64,000 nucleotides of DNA from Thalassobacillus devorans (GCF_011761345.1 NZ_JAASRY010000001.1:992001-1056000), one strand, 5' to 3'; shown: positions 17,636 through 26,970, numbered from the stretch's first letter. A program made the numbers and translations. Notes: generated by a model from the sequence alone, not told the origin.

Positions 17636-18415
17636 ATGCTGGAAACAATCAATTTGGCAAGCATTCCTGCATTTTTACTTGTATTGGTACGGGTGACTGC
17701 TTTTTTCGTTACATTGCCGCTCTTTTCCTATCGAAATGTACCTGCGCAGCATAAATTAGGCTTCGGTTTTTTCCTGGCGCTATTGATGTTTTTTACCATA
17801 GATGTTCCCATCGTGTTGCCTAATGGCACCTATATACTTTTACTTTTAAAAGAGGCGCTGGTCGGCTTGATGATCGGTCTGATTGCTTACATCATATTAG
17901 CTGCTATCCAAATTGCTGGAGGGTTCATCGATTTCCAGATGGGGTTTGCCATCGCCAATGTCATCGATCCTCAAACAGGGGCACAAAGCCCGTTGATCGG
18001 CCAGTATCTTTATACATTCGCCTTGCTGTTTTTATTAGCCGTCAATGGCCATCATCTGATGCTGGATGGGGTGTTTTACAGCTATGAGTTAATACCGATG
18101 CAGGCCTGGCTGCCGTTATCGGATGGTAATTTCGCTGACTTTGTCATTCAGGCATTCAACCAGATGTTCATCATTGCCTTTTTGATGGCTGTACCTGTGG
18201 TTGGCTGCTTGTTCCTTGTGGATGTCGCACTGGGAATCGTCGCACGGACTGTTCCTCAATTGAATGTATTCGTCGTCGGCCTTCCTTTGAAAATTCTCGT
18301 CGCATTTATTGTGTTATTTTTATCCATCGGAATTTTCATGATGTTAATTGAAAACTTGTTCGAAACGATGCTTGCTACAATGAGGGGCCTGATGCAACTG
18401 TTTGGAGGCGCATGA
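17636..18415 (+). CDS. fliR: Flagellar export gate protein FliR
   Basis: 259 aa, strongly hydrophobic with about six membrane segments. The GGFIDFQMGFAIANVIDPQ motif (about 96-114) and C-terminal VFVVGLPLKILVAFIVLFLS are typical. It starts 3 bp after fliQ and ends just before flhB, whose ribosome site GGAGGCG lies in its last codons. Confidence 0.96.
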   Translation: MLETINLASIPAFLLVLVRVTAFFVTLPLFSYRNVPAQHKLGFGFFLALLMFFTIDVPIVLPNGTYILLLLKEALVGLMIGLIAYIILAAIQIAGGFIDFQMGFAIANVIDPQTGAQSPLIGQYLYTFALLFLLAVNGHHLMLDGVFYSYELIPMQAWLPLSDGNFADFVIQAFNQMFIIAFLMAVPVVGCLFLVDVALGIVARTVPQLNVFVVGLPLKILVAFIVLFLSIGIFMMLIENLFETMLATMRGLMQLFGGA

Positions 18416-18416
18416 C

Positions 18417-19496
18417 ATGTATTTGAAACTAGACCTGCAGTACTTCGCAGGTGAAAAAACGGAGAAAGCAACACCTAAAAAGCGGCAGGATTCACGGAAA
18501 AAAGGGCAGGTAGCAAAAAGTCAGGACGTCAATACAGCAATCCTTATGCTTTGCATGTTCGCCCTGTTTATGGTGCTCGGGGATTTTCTTAAAGGTGTGA
18601 TGACAGGCATGTATGAACATGCTTTCCAGGAATATATCCATTGGGATGTAACCGAAAAGAATGTTTTTCAGGTATTTACAGAGACAACGATTGAATTAAG
18701 CAAAGTTCTCGCGCCTATTATGGGTGTAGCGGTAATAGCTGGACTGGCTTCCAACTGGCTGCAAGTCGGCTTCATGTTTACCACTGATCCTTTAAAGTTC
18801 AAATTGAGTAAAATCAATCCAATCCAGGGAGCAAAAAAGATCTTCTCGGCACGGGCGCTCGTAGAACTGGTGAAATCGTTATTGAAAATCACCATGATTG
18901 GTACAATTACCTTCGCTGTAATCTGGTTAAGAAAAGATGACATGATGATGATGTCCCAGCGACCGGTCGAGGGGGCACTGGCTTTCTTTGGTCAAACGAC
19001 CGTCATTATGGGGATAGCTTCAGCTATAGCCCTGTTGCTTATCTCGGTACTGGATTACAGTTATCAAAAATATGACTTTGAAAAAAGCATCAGGATGTCG
19101 AAACATGATGTCAAAGATGAACATAAAAATATTGAAGGCGACCCGTTAATTAAATCGAAAATTAAAGAGAAACAACGACAAATGGCCATGCAGCGGATGA
19201 TGAGTGAGGTGCCGGAAGCAGATGTGGTCATCACCAATCCGACGCATTTTGCCATTGCGATTAAATATGACGAGGAAAAGGGCGACGCTCCGATCGTTCT
19301 TGCCAAGGGTGTTGATTTTGTCGCCCAAAAAATAAAAGAAGTGGCGAAGGCAAATAAGGTAGTCATGGTAGAGAATCGTCCCCTGGCAAGAGCGTTGTAT
19401 GATGGTTCGGAAATTGGGGAGGCAATTGATGAAAAGTTTTATAAGGCTGTGGCAGAAGTGCTTGCCTATGTCTACCGTATCCAGAAGAAAGTCTAG
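18417..19496 (+). CDS. flhB: Flagellar export switch protein FlhB
   Basis: 359 aa. Four membrane helices in the N-terminal half, then the cytoplasmic autocleavage domain with the intact NPTH motif (VVITNPTHFAIAIKYD, about residues 270-285). Self-cleavage at N-P switches export from hook to filament substrates after FliK signalling. The N-terminal FAGEKTEKATPKKRQDSRKK stretch is diagnostic. ATG at 18417 is chosen from GGAGGCG 7 bp upstream. Confidence 0.96.
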   Translation: MYLKLDLQYFAGEKTEKATPKKRQDSRKKGQVAKSQDVNTAILMLCMFALFMVLGDFLKGVMTGMYEHAFQEYIHWDVTEKNVFQVFTETTIELSKVLAPIMGVAVIAGLASNWLQVGFMFTTDPLKFKLSKINPIQGAKKIFSARALVELVKSLLKITMIGTITFAVIWLRKDDMMMMSQRPVEGALAFFGQTTVIMGIASAIALLLISVLDYSYQKYDFEKSIRMSKHDVKDEHKNIEGDPLIKSKIKEKQRQMAMQRMMSEVPEADVVITNPTHFAIAIKYDEEKGDAPIVLAKGVDFVAQKIKEVAKANKVVMVENRPLARALYDGSEIGEAIDEKFYKAVAEVLAYVYRIQKKV

Positions 19497-19516
19497 AAAG
19501 TAAGGGGGAGAAGACA

Positions 19517-21547
19517 ATGGCACCAAGGGATCTATCTGTTTTATTAGGCGTCATCATGATTATTATAATGTTGGTCATTCCCTTGCCGGGTTGGCTTTTA
19601 AGTTTTTTGATCTTAATCAACATCTCCCTTGCTTTGATGGTCATTCTTGTGTCCATGAATATGAAAGAGGCCTTGCAATTTTCTATTTTTCCTTCTTTGT
19701 TACTATTAATGACGTTATTCCGCCTGGGCTTGAATGTTTCCACTACTCGGTCCATTCTATCCAAAGCTGATGCTGGAGGGGTTGTCGATACATTTGGCAC
19801 CTTTGTCATCGGAAACAATCCCCTGGTAGGTTTCGTAGTATTCATTATCCTGGTGATTATTCAGTTTTTAGTCATCACGAAAGGGGCAGAACGAGTGTCG
19901 GAAGTCGCAGCCAGATTCACCCTGGATGCCATGCCTGGAAAGCAGATGAGTATCGATGCCGATCTCAATGCCGGTATGATTTCCGAACAGCAGGCAAAAG
20001 AGCGCCGGGAAAAAATTGAACAGGAAGCTGATTTCTATGGAGCGATGGATGGTGGAAGCAAGTTTGTCAAAGGGGATGCTATCGCTGGAATTATTATCGT
20101 TTTGATCAATATTATGTTTGGATTGATCATTGGAATGGTCCAGATGGATATGTCTTTCGCGGAAGCGGTTGATGTCTATATGCGCCTCACTGTTGGGGAT
20201 GGTCTTGTCAGTCAGATACCTGCGCTGTTGATATCTACAGCTACTGGCATTGTAGTCACTCGCGTTGCTTCAAAGGGGAACCTTGGGACAGACGTCACTA
20301 ATCAGTTGCTGCAGGATCCTACAATGTTATACATAGCTGCTGGGACTATCTTTTTATTAGGATTGACACCGATTAACTTTCTTCTGACGACAATGATCGC
20401 CTCTATTTTAGCTTTTGGAGGCTATTGGCTGTCGCGCGATCCCGAAGAAGATGAAACGGACCTGGAGGAAAAAGAAGAAGAAGCGGATAGCAGTCAAATG
20501 AAGTCACCGGAGAATGTCGTCAATTTGATAAGTATGGATCCTGTTGAATTTGAATTTGGCTATGGTCTTATACCGCTCGCTGACACTAATCAGGGCGGAG
20601 ATCTCCTCGACCGGATTGTCATGATTCGCCGTCAGCTTGCAATTGAACTTGGAATCGTCATTCCAGTGGTAAGAATAAGGGATAACATCCAATTAAGCCC
20701 TAATGAATACCGTTTGAAAATAAAAGGAAATGAAGTAGCCCGTGGAGAGCTGATTCTTGATCATTATTTGGCTATGAGCCCAGGGGACGACGATGAGGCG
20801 ATTGATGGGATTGACACCAGGGAGCCTGCCTTTGGACTTCCAGCGAAATGGGTAACCGAAGAAGTAAAAGACGAAGCTGAACTTTCCGGATACACAGTTG
20901 TCGATCCCCCTTCTGTCGTATCTACGCACCTTACAGAAGTCATTAAAAAGCATGCTCATCAGCTGTTAGGAAGACAAGAGACACAGCAGCTGATCGATCA
21001 TTTAAAAAATACTTATCCAATATTAGTGGAAGAGGTAACACCTGAACCACTCGGCGTTGGAGATATCCAGAAAGTGCTGGCGAAGCTGCTTAGAGAAAAT
21101 GTATCGGTCAAAAACCTCCCAGTTATTTTTGAAACGTTAGCAGACTTCGGTAAAATGACCAACGATACCGAGCTGCTTGGGGAATATGCCAGACAGGGCC
21201 TCTCCCAGCAAATCACCGAACAATTTTCTAATGGTAGATCCATGAAGGTGCTGACCGTTTCCGGGAAAGTGGAAAAGTTGTTAGCTGATCATATCCAGCA
21301 GACAGAGCACGGCAGTTATTTAACACTCGACCCGGATACTCAGCAAACCATTATCCAATCTGTAGCGGAGCAGGCAGAACAACTATCATTGCAAGAAGAG
21401 ACAGCGGTTGTCCTTTGTTCGCCGGCTGTCCGTATGTATTTGAAGCAATTGCTCGACCGGTATCTGCCTCAGGTCCATGTACTTTCCTATAATGAGCTTG
21501 AGCCAACCATAGAAGTCCAAAGTGTAGGGGTGGTGAATGTGGCATGA
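19517..21547 (+). CDS. flhA: Flagellar export gate protein FlhA
   Basis: 676 aa. The N-terminal half has about eight membrane helices with the FHIPEP-family signature DAMPGKQMSIDADLNAGMIS (about 138-157). After about residue 310 an acidic linker leads to the large cytoplasmic domain that docks FliI and chaperones. Length is that of the family. Overlaps flhF by 4 bp, implying coupled translation. Confidence 0.97.
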   Translation: MAPRDLSVLLGVIMIIIMLVIPLPGWLLSFLILINISLALMVILVSMNMKEALQFSIFPSLLLLMTLFRLGLNVSTTRSILSKADAGGVVDTFGTFVIGNNPLVGFVVFIILVIIQFLVITKGAERVSEVAARFTLDAMPGKQMSIDADLNAGMISEQQAKERREKIEQEADFYGAMDGGSKFVKGDAIAGIIIVLINIMFGLIIGMVQMDMSFAEAVDVYMRLTVGDGLVSQIPALLISTATGIVVTRVASKGNLGTDVTNQLLQDPTMLYIAAGTIFLLGLTPINFLLTTMIASILAFGGYWLSRDPEEDETDLEEKEEEADSSQMKSPENVVNLISMDPVEFEFGYGLIPLADTNQGGDLLDRIVMIRRQLAIELGIVIPVVRIRDNIQLSPNEYRLKIKGNEVARGELILDHYLAMSPGDDDEAIDGIDTREPAFGLPAKWVTEEVKDEAELSGYTVVDPPSVVSTHLTEVIKKHAHQLLGRQETQQLIDHLKNTYPILVEEVTPEPLGVGDIQKVLAKLLRENVSVKNLPVIFETLADFGKMTNDTELLGEYARQGLSQQITEQFSNGRSMKVLTVSGKVEKLLADHIQQTEHGSYLTLDPDTQQTIIQSVAEQAEQLSLQEETAVVLCSPAVRMYLKQLLDRYLPQVHVLSYNELEPTIEVQSVGVVNVA

Positions 21548-22665
21548 AAGTAAAAAAATATCAGGCACCATCCATGCCTGAAGTTATGACCCAGGTTAAA
21601 AAAGAGATGGGGAGCGACGCGGTGATTTTAAATTCTAAGGTCGTTTATCGCGGTGGTTTCCTTGGTTTATTCAAAAAAAAGAATATTGAAGTAATTGCAG
21701 CCATCGATCCTGATACTAGGGAACCTCATATTGCGGGCAGCCAAAATAAAATTAAGCAAGAAGCGAAACCGGTCCCTCCTCCCCCACAAAACGATCAATC
21801 AATGGATCTGGACGTAATAAGGGAAATCAAGGCAATGAAAAAGCTGCTTGAACGACAGCAGCCCCAATCGTTTCATTTAGCCTCACCTTTTAATGAAATA
21901 TACGAGCAATTAATGGAACAAGAAGTTGCCCCGGCAATTGCAGAAGAAATCATAAATGATTGGAAGGAGCACAACAGGGATACTACACCTGAGGGTGGTA
22001 TACATGAAGTTATCTCCTCTGCATTGAACCGTTTGAATCCGCTTTTATCATTTGGGGGAATCGATTATCGTAATCAATATATTCAGTTTGTCGGTCCTAC
22101 TGGGGTAGGAAAAACCACTACGATTGCAAAGGTAGCCGCCCAGGCGGTATTATCTGCAAACAAAAAAGTAGCGTTTATTACAACGGATACCTATCGTATT
22201 GCTGCTATTGAACAATTGAAAACTTATGCAGAGTTATTAGATGTTCCGATTGAGGTCGCCTATTCTATTGAAGATTATATGGCAGCACGGGAAAAGTTCT
22301 CAGCTTATGATTTAGTATTGATCGATACTGCAGGAAGAAATTTTCGCGACGCGCAGTACATCAAAGAATTAAAAGAAATGATTGATTTCGGGGTAAATAT
22401 GGAAACTTATCTAGTATTATCGCTGACCTCCCGATATCGGGATATGCAGGTGATTTACGATCAATTTCATGAAGTTCCAATTAATAAGCTGATCTTTACA
22501 AAAGCTGATGAAACTTCCACGTTCGGCTGCGCCTTGAACATGCTGCTTCGCAACAAAGTGGGAGCAGCCTACATTACAGATGGACAAAATGTACCGGATG
22601 ATATTCGGGGAGCAACCATTGATTGGGTGGCATCGAGGATAGCAGGTGACAGAAATGATGCATGA
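21544..22665 (+). CDS. flhF: Flagellar SRP-like GTPase FlhF
   Basis: 373 aa. The basic N-terminal part ends near residue 110, followed by an NG-type GTPase. G1 GPTGVGKTTTIAKV is near 183, DTYRIAAIEQL near 217, G3 DTAGR near 260 and G4 TKADE near 318. FlhF sets flagellar number and position with FlhG, encoded next with an 11-bp overlap. Confidence 0.96.
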   Translation: MKVKKYQAPSMPEVMTQVKKEMGSDAVILNSKVVYRGGFLGLFKKKNIEVIAAIDPDTREPHIAGSQNKIKQEAKPVPPPPQNDQSMDLDVIREIKAMKKLLERQQPQSFHLASPFNEIYEQLMEQEVAPAIAEEIINDWKEHNRDTTPEGGIHEVISSALNRLNPLLSFGGIDYRNQYIQFVGPTGVGKTTTIAKVAAQAVLSANKKVAFITTDTYRIAAIEQLKTYAELLDVPIEVAYSIEDYMAAREKFSAYDLVLIDTAGRNFRDAQYIKELKEMIDFGVNMETYLVLSLTSRYRDMQVIYDQFHEVPINKLIFTKADETSTFGCALNMLLRNKVGAAYITDGQNVPDDIRGATIDWVASRIAGDRNDA

Positions 22666-23533
22666 CCAGGCGCAGCAGTTGCGTGACCGTATGCTGGAAA
22701 AAAAGAATAGAGAAGAACATAAAGCCAAAACCCTTGCCATTATCAGTGGTAAGGGGGGAGTGGGCAAATCAAATTTTGCCTTGAATTTCTCTATTGCCTT
22801 AAAAGAGAGACAGCAGAGAGTTTTGTTGTTTGACCTAGATATAGGTATGGGTAATATCGATATCCTCATTGGGAAAAGTGCCACCCATAATCTTGTAGAT
22901 CTGTTTGAGGGGGATGTATCTCTCAAGCATATTTTGACCCAGGGACCGGAATCATTGGAATACATAGCAGGAGGCTCAGGGTTATCCGAGCTGTTTCATT
23001 TGGATGAAAATCGGTTCCATCACTTTTTATCTGAGTTTGAAGCTATATCTAAATCTTATGATTATGTCATTTTTGATATGGGGGCAGGAGTTACAAACGA
23101 CAGTTTAAAGTTCATTTTAGCTGCTGAAGAAACCATATTGGTCACCACACCGGAACCTACTGCGTTGACGGATGGTTATGCCATCCTTAAATATATTCAT
23201 CAGCTACAGAGAAACATGAACATTTATATGCTGATTAATCGGGCTTCTGACATTCAGACTGGTAAGGAAACTCTGAATCGTTTTCAAAGGGCAGGAAAGC
23301 AGTTTCTTAATAAAGAATTGCATCCGCTTGGTATTTTACCTGATGATCCTAATGTTGGGAAAGCAGTAGTTTCTCAGGTGCCATTCTTACAATTCAACCG
23401 AAGATCATCAGCTTCTAAAGCGCTTTTGCAGATTACACAGCAATATTTGGATGGGTCTATTACTATCAACCAATCTGCAGAAACCGGGTTTGTGAATAGA
23501 CTGAAACGGTTGATTTCAAATCAGGGGAGATAA
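22655..23533 (+). CDS. flhG: MinD-like ATPase FlhG (YlxH)
   Basis: 292 aa. Deviant Walker A SGKGGVGKSNFA near residue 31, switch I region FDLDIGMGNIDIL near 58 and the VIFDMGAGVTND switch II near 137. An N-terminal DQAQQLRDRM segment, which activates FlhF in this family, is present. The ATG at 22655 follows GCAGGTGA and is preferred over a GTG at 22646. The usual next gene, cheB, is absent; a short cheA follows instead. Confidence 0.95.
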   Translation: MMHDQAQQLRDRMLEKKNREEHKAKTLAIISGKGGVGKSNFALNFSIALKERQQRVLLFDLDIGMGNIDILIGKSATHNLVDLFEGDVSLKHILTQGPESLEYIAGGSGLSELFHLDENRFHHFLSEFEAISKSYDYVIFDMGAGVTNDSLKFILAAEETILVTTPEPTALTDGYAILKYIHQLQRNMNIYMLINRASDIQTGKETLNRFQRAGKQFLNKELHPLGILPDDPNVGKAVVSQVPFLQFNRRSSASKALLQITQQYLDGSITINQSAETGFVNRLKRLISNQGR

Positions 23534-23560
23534 TTTTTAAAAGGGCAAGGGGGCCTGTAT

Positions 23561-24844
23561 ATGAAACAATACCTGGATATTTTTATCGAAGAAAGTAATG
23601 AAAATATTCAACGCATTAACGACCATCTGCTCGCCTTAGAAAAAGATCCTTTCAGCCTGAACCGAATCAATGAAGTCTTCCGTGCAACGCATACATTGAA
23701 GGGGATGGCTGCAGCTATGGATTTTCAGCACCTGGCCAAACTTACTCATTCGATGGAAAGTGTACTGGATGCTGTACGAAACCAGGCTATTCTCATTACG
23801 CCGCAGATCATAGATGTTCTTTTAAAAGCTGTAAATGATTTGGAATCAATCCTCATGAATATTGCGGCAGGCAATCACAGAAATCTGGATATAGATGCAA
23901 CTATCTATCAGTTAGAAGTAGTCGAACAAATGGGCAGTTCTCCGGATGGATCCAATAATGCAGCTGAGCAGGAAAACCATACTTTTCCAGAAAACGAATT
24001 CGAAGATGCAGCACTAAAAAAACCTGAGGTCACCAGAGTAACTGGTCCTTATTTTCATACTCAGACTATGGAAGATACAACAATTCGTGTAAAGAAGGAT
24101 CGGTTAAGCCAATTGTCTCAAGTGGCGGATAGGCTTGAAAGAGAAAAAGGGAAGTTAAACCAAATAACTGAATTAATCAATGATAAGGAATTACAGGCAA
24201 CGCTGGGCCGTGTGTTAACATGCAGCACGGAATTAAAGCAGCTTACAACTGAGTTAAGGAAGATACCAGTTGGGCAAGTTTTTGCCAGATTCCCACGGAT
24301 GGTCAGGCAGTTGGCCAGAAACCTCGGTAAAAACATCAACTTAGAAGTTAGCGGTGCAGAAGTTGAAATGGATAAATCGATTACCGATACCATCGCAATT
24401 CCTATTGTCCACCTGCTCCGAAATGCGATTGATCATGGCATTGAACAACCTGAGGAAAGAAAGCGTAGGGGGAAAAACGAAGAGGGTACCCTGACTCTTC
24501 GAGCTTATAAAGAAACAAGGCATTTTTACATAGAAATCACGGATGATGGCGCGGGGATAAGGCGCGATGAAGTAGTGCACAAGGCGATCAATCGTGGCCT
24601 TGTTAGTAAAAATGAGGCATATCATATGAAAGATTCACAGCTATTCCATTTAATTATGAGCAGTGGTTTTTCCACAGCAGATAAAGTTTCGGATGTGTCT
24701 GGTCGTGGTGTAGGGCTTGATATCGTGAAAAATACGATTGAATCCCTTGGCGGCCAAATAGATATCACTTCCCAAATAGGGAAAGGAAGCACGTTTCTTA
24801 TCCGCCTGCCCTTAGGTAATGATGGTCAAGCAGCAATTACCTAA
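23561..24844 (+). CDS. cheA: Truncated CheA-type histidine kinase lacking P2 and P5 domains
   Basis: 427 aa, far shorter than usual CheA (about 670). Present: an Hpt (P1) domain with phospho-acceptor His44 in FRATHTLKG; a short linker (about 125-168); a P3 dimerisation domain (about 169-240); and a complete P4 ATPase with N box HLLRNAIDHG (about 283), G1 DDGAGI (about 327), F box SGFSTADKVSDVSG and G2 GRGVGLDIVK (about 381). Absent: the P2 CheY-docking domain and the C-terminal P5 CheW-like domain; the frame stops right after FLIRLPL, the P4/P5 border. All catalytic residues remain, so it could phosphorylate CheY but cannot couple to receptors in the known way. No P5 remnant follows in any frame. 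cheW, cheC, cheD and cheB are not adjacent. Confidence 0.88.
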   Translation: MKQYLDIFIEESNENIQRINDHLLALEKDPFSLNRINEVFRATHTLKGMAAAMDFQHLAKLTHSMESVLDAVRNQAILITPQIIDVLLKAVNDLESILMNIAAGNHRNLDIDATIYQLEVVEQMGSSPDGSNNAAEQENHTFPENEFEDAALKKPEVTRVTGPYFHTQTMEDTTIRVKKDRLSQLSQVADRLEREKGKLNQITELINDKELQATLGRVLTCSTELKQLTTELRKIPVGQVFARFPRMVRQLARNLGKNINLEVSGAEVEMDKSITDTIAIPIVHLLRNAIDHGIEQPEERKRRGKNEEGTLTLRAYKETRHFYIEITDDGAGIRRDEVVHKAINRGLVSKNEAYHMKDSQLFHLIMSSGFSTADKVSDVSGRGVGLDIVKNTIESLGGQIDITSQIGKGSTFLIRLPLGNDGQAAIT

Positions 24845-24891
24845 GGAGTGGACTGGATTGCAATGGTTATAGATGGAGGTGGCTAAAGAGA

Positions 24892-25200
24892 ATGGCCGGA
24901 AATCTATTATGGAACTTAGCGTTAGCGATATCGGGATTTTTTCTCTCTTTGCTTCTATCACTGCAAAATAATTCCCTTGATACCTCCATGATAAGAGCAG
25001 CTTTCGTGTTTGTGTGTTTATATTTGCTTGGGTATTTTTTTCGCTGGGCATTTCAGTTTATTAAAGGGGAAAAGACCAAATTAGCAGTAGTAAATAAGGA
25101 TATAAACGATCCTCTTCCTATTAATAAAGACGATGTAGAGGAGGTACAGCTATCCGCACAAGCTACAGAGGCAGTCAGACAATTATTAAAGGAAGATTGA
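24892..25200 (+). CDS. Unknown two-helix membrane protein of the fla operon
   Basis: 102 aa; I do not recognise a family. Two hydrophobic segments at about residues 5-24 (LLWNLALAISGFFLSLLLSL) and 34-58 (IRAAFVFVCLYLLGYFFRWA) are followed by a charged cytoplasmic tail (59-102) ending in LSAQATEAVRQLLKED. A good ribosome site (GGAGGTGG, 9 bp upstream) supports translation. It sits between the shortened cheA and sigD, where B. subtilis has cheW, cheC and cheD. A role in anchoring or modulating the shortened kinase, or FliA/SigD control, is only a guess from location. Confidence 0.75.
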   Translation: MAGNLLWNLALAISGFFLSLLLSLQNNSLDTSMIRAAFVFVCLYLLGYFFRWAFQFIKGEKTKLAVVNKDINDPLPINKDDVEEVQLSAQATEAVRQLLKED

Positions 25201-25225
25201 TAGCTTAATAAGCTAACTAGGTTAG
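25201..25225 (+). promoter_or_regulatory. Adjacent palindromes just before sigD
   Basis: Directly after the preceding stop codon are TAGCTTAATAAGCTA (25201-25215), a 7+1+7 palindrome, and the overlapping CTAACTAGGTTAG (25213-25225). Spacing is too tight for a normal terminator. A protein-binding site or small mRNA structure near the sigD ribosome site (AAGGAGGGAG, 25239-25248) is possible. Confidence 0.35.
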
Positions 25226-25251
25226 AGATTTATAATTGAAGGAGGGAGAAG

Positions 25252-26028
25252 ATGGCAAGCTCGTTATCGTTGGAAGAACAAGAGTTATGGAACCGGTGGC
25301 AGCAGGAGGAGAATATGGAAGCGGCCAATGAATTGATTGAAAATCATATGGATTTAGTCAATTTTCATGTGCAGCGGATTGCAGCTCATTTGCCTGCAAG
25401 TGTCAATAAAGATGATATTAAAAGTCTTGGTTTATACGGTTTATACGACGCCTTAAAAAAGTTTGATATCCAACGCGACTTGAAATTCGATACCTATGCA
25501 TCTTTTCGTATTCGTGGTGCCATCATGGATGGTCTTCGAAAGGAGGATTGGCTCCCAAGGTCTGTCCGGGATAAAGCAAAAAAAATTGAACATGTCTCAG
25601 AACGACTCGAACAAAAATTACAACGGCTGCCCACTTCCAAAGAAATTGGGGAAGAAACTGGATTGGAAGAAGAAGAGGTTGCAGAAGTAGTGAAGGATGC
25701 TTTATTTGCAAATATCCTATCCATGGAAGATAAGACAAAAGATGGGAGCAATGACCAAACGGAAGGTGTGGGATACACTTTGCCGGATAATAAATCGTTG
25801 ACTCCGGAAAAAAGTCTGGTCCGCCAGGAGAATCATCAGGATTTAGCTGATGGAATCCGCCAGCTGAAAGAGAAAGAGCAACTGGTGATCAGTTTATTCT
25901 ACTATGAAGAACTCACGTTGACTGAAATCGGACAGGTATTAGGATTGACAACGTCAAGGATTTCTCAAATTCACGCCAAAGCCCTATTTAAACTCAAGAA
26001 CAATCTTGGTGGCCTTATAAACGCATAG
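25252..26028 (+). CDS. sigD: Motility sigma factor SigD (FliA/sigma-28)
   Basis: 258 aa. Directs RNA polymerase to late flagellar genes. Region 2 contains LGLYGLYDALKKFDIQRDLK and FDTYASFRIRGAIMDGLRKE (about 62-100). Region 4 has LVISLFYYEELTLTEIGQVL and the HTH TSRISQIHAKALFKLK (about 205-250). Starts after AAGGAGGGAG. It is the last gene before composite repeat copy 2, which separates it from swrB. Confidence 0.97.
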   Translation: MASSLSLEEQELWNRWQQEENMEAANELIENHMDLVNFHVQRIAAHLPASVNKDDIKSLGLYGLYDALKKFDIQRDLKFDTYASFRIRGAIMDGLRKEDWLPRSVRDKAKKIEHVSERLEQKLQRLPTSKEIGEETGLEEEEVAEVVKDALFANILSMEDKTKDGSNDQTEGVGYTLPDNKSLTPEKSLVRQENHQDLADGIRQLKEKEQLVISLFYYEELTLTEIGQVLGLTTSRISQIHAKALFKLKNNLGGLINA

Positions 26029-26030
26029 CA

Positions 26031-26395
26031 CCAACTGTTGGGCCCGTTACCATGAGATATAAGGGATGGGCTGGGAAACGACTCGCTTTCCTGCGGGGGA
26101 CCTGGCAAGCTTCCTCGGGCTAAGCCCTACGGGATCTCGCCTAGCCCCTTCTCCCGCGGGAGTCTCCCCGTTTCCCTGCCCATCCAACCAGTTTTGTAAC
26201 AAACGGACCCTGCAGAAGGGGGAAAGCGCGTACAATAAACCTTCATCCTCAGGCATTTATAAGGATGTAAAGGGTCCATAGTCTTCTTTTTATTATCATA
26301 GGGCGTTTTTCACAAGTTTAATCAAGTCTTCGACTTTTCGGTATTTTATTGAAAAAGCTTATTATGACATATCAATAACAAGGGTTAACAGAGCC
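26031..26395. repeat. Composite palindromic intergenic repeat, copy 2 (C), reverse orientation
   Basis: Fills the sigD-swrB gap. Its reverse complement follows copy 1: GGCTCTGTTAACC R end (26383-26395 read backwards), CCGAAAAGTCGAAGACTTGATT, a roughly 130-bp flank with the GGACCCT/AGGGTCC inverted pair, core C at 26064-26185, then the GTAACGGGCCCAAC border. Core C has 17-bp terminal repeats (26064-26080/26169-26185). Its nested hairpin is GGCAAG (26104-26109)/CTCGCC (26136-26141) with apical GGGCTAAGCCC. The insert site CTTTCC (26086-26091) is empty, and sub-element A is absent. Confidence 0.82.
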
Positions 26396-26428
26396 AAATT
26401 ATAACCATTTAATGAGGTGATGGAACAT

Positions 26429-26917
26429 ATGACGACTTTCTTATTGGTCGTTAGTTTTTTACTCCATGGCATTATGCTCCTGGTCATTTTTATCCTTTTT
26501 GCCAGAGTGAAAAAAGCAGAAGAGTTGGAAATGAGGCAAAAGCAGGTAGCGGGGGAAATTGAGGAGATGTTTACCGCCTACTTACTTGAAATAAAAGAAG
26601 AGAATGAACAGCTAAAGCGATGGCTGAATGAAAGCCCGAAGAAATATAGGAACACTGAAATTAAGCAGCCTAAAAGTCATGAATACAGGAAAACTGCTAA
26701 AGAAGAAACGCACTCCGATTTGAATAAGGAGTACTCCGATCCTGTTTACAACCCTCCCATCCCGGGAAACAATGATATAGAGTATCAGCCTTCTTTGTCG
26801 ACACGCGTAGTTGCCATGAGGAACGAGGGCTATACAATAGAAGATATAGCCCGTAAAATGGATTGTGGCAAAACAGAGATTGAATTAATTTTAAAATTCC
26901 AGCCACAAAAAATGTAA
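26429..26917 (+). CDS. swrB: Swarming motility protein SwrB (YlxL-like)
   Basis: 162 aa. One N-terminal membrane helix (about residues 4-25, LLVVSFLLHGIMLLVIFILF), then a coiled, charged region (28-70), a low-complexity linker, and a C-terminal HTH-like segment (about 120-160, VVAMRNEGYTIEDIARKMDC). SwrB promotes FliP assembly and export activation in B. subtilis, where it directly follows sigD. Here a repeat of about 365 bp separates them. The ATG at 26429 follows GAGGTGA by 8 bp and is preferred to the ATG at 26417. Confidence 0.85.
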   Translation: MTTFLLVVSFLLHGIMLLVIFILFARVKKAEELEMRQKQVAGEIEEMFTAYLLEIKEENEQLKRWLNESPKKYRNTEIKQPKSHEYRKTAKEETHSDLNKEYSDPVYNPPIPGNNDIEYQPSLSTRVVAMRNEGYTIEDIARKMDCGKTEIELILKFQPQKM

Positions 26918-26970
26918 TAATTACTTGATTGCACCAATGGCATATGATATATTTACTTTTGGTGTCAATA

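Noticed and set aside
24845-24891. Frameshift as the cause of the short CheA
   Set aside because: No P5/CheW-like sequence is found in any frame after the stop; a new gene with its own ribosome site starts at once.
26047-26281. Opposed open frames of about 70 codons in composite repeat copy 2
   Set aside because: Same palindromic cause; the frames are not kept in the other copies.
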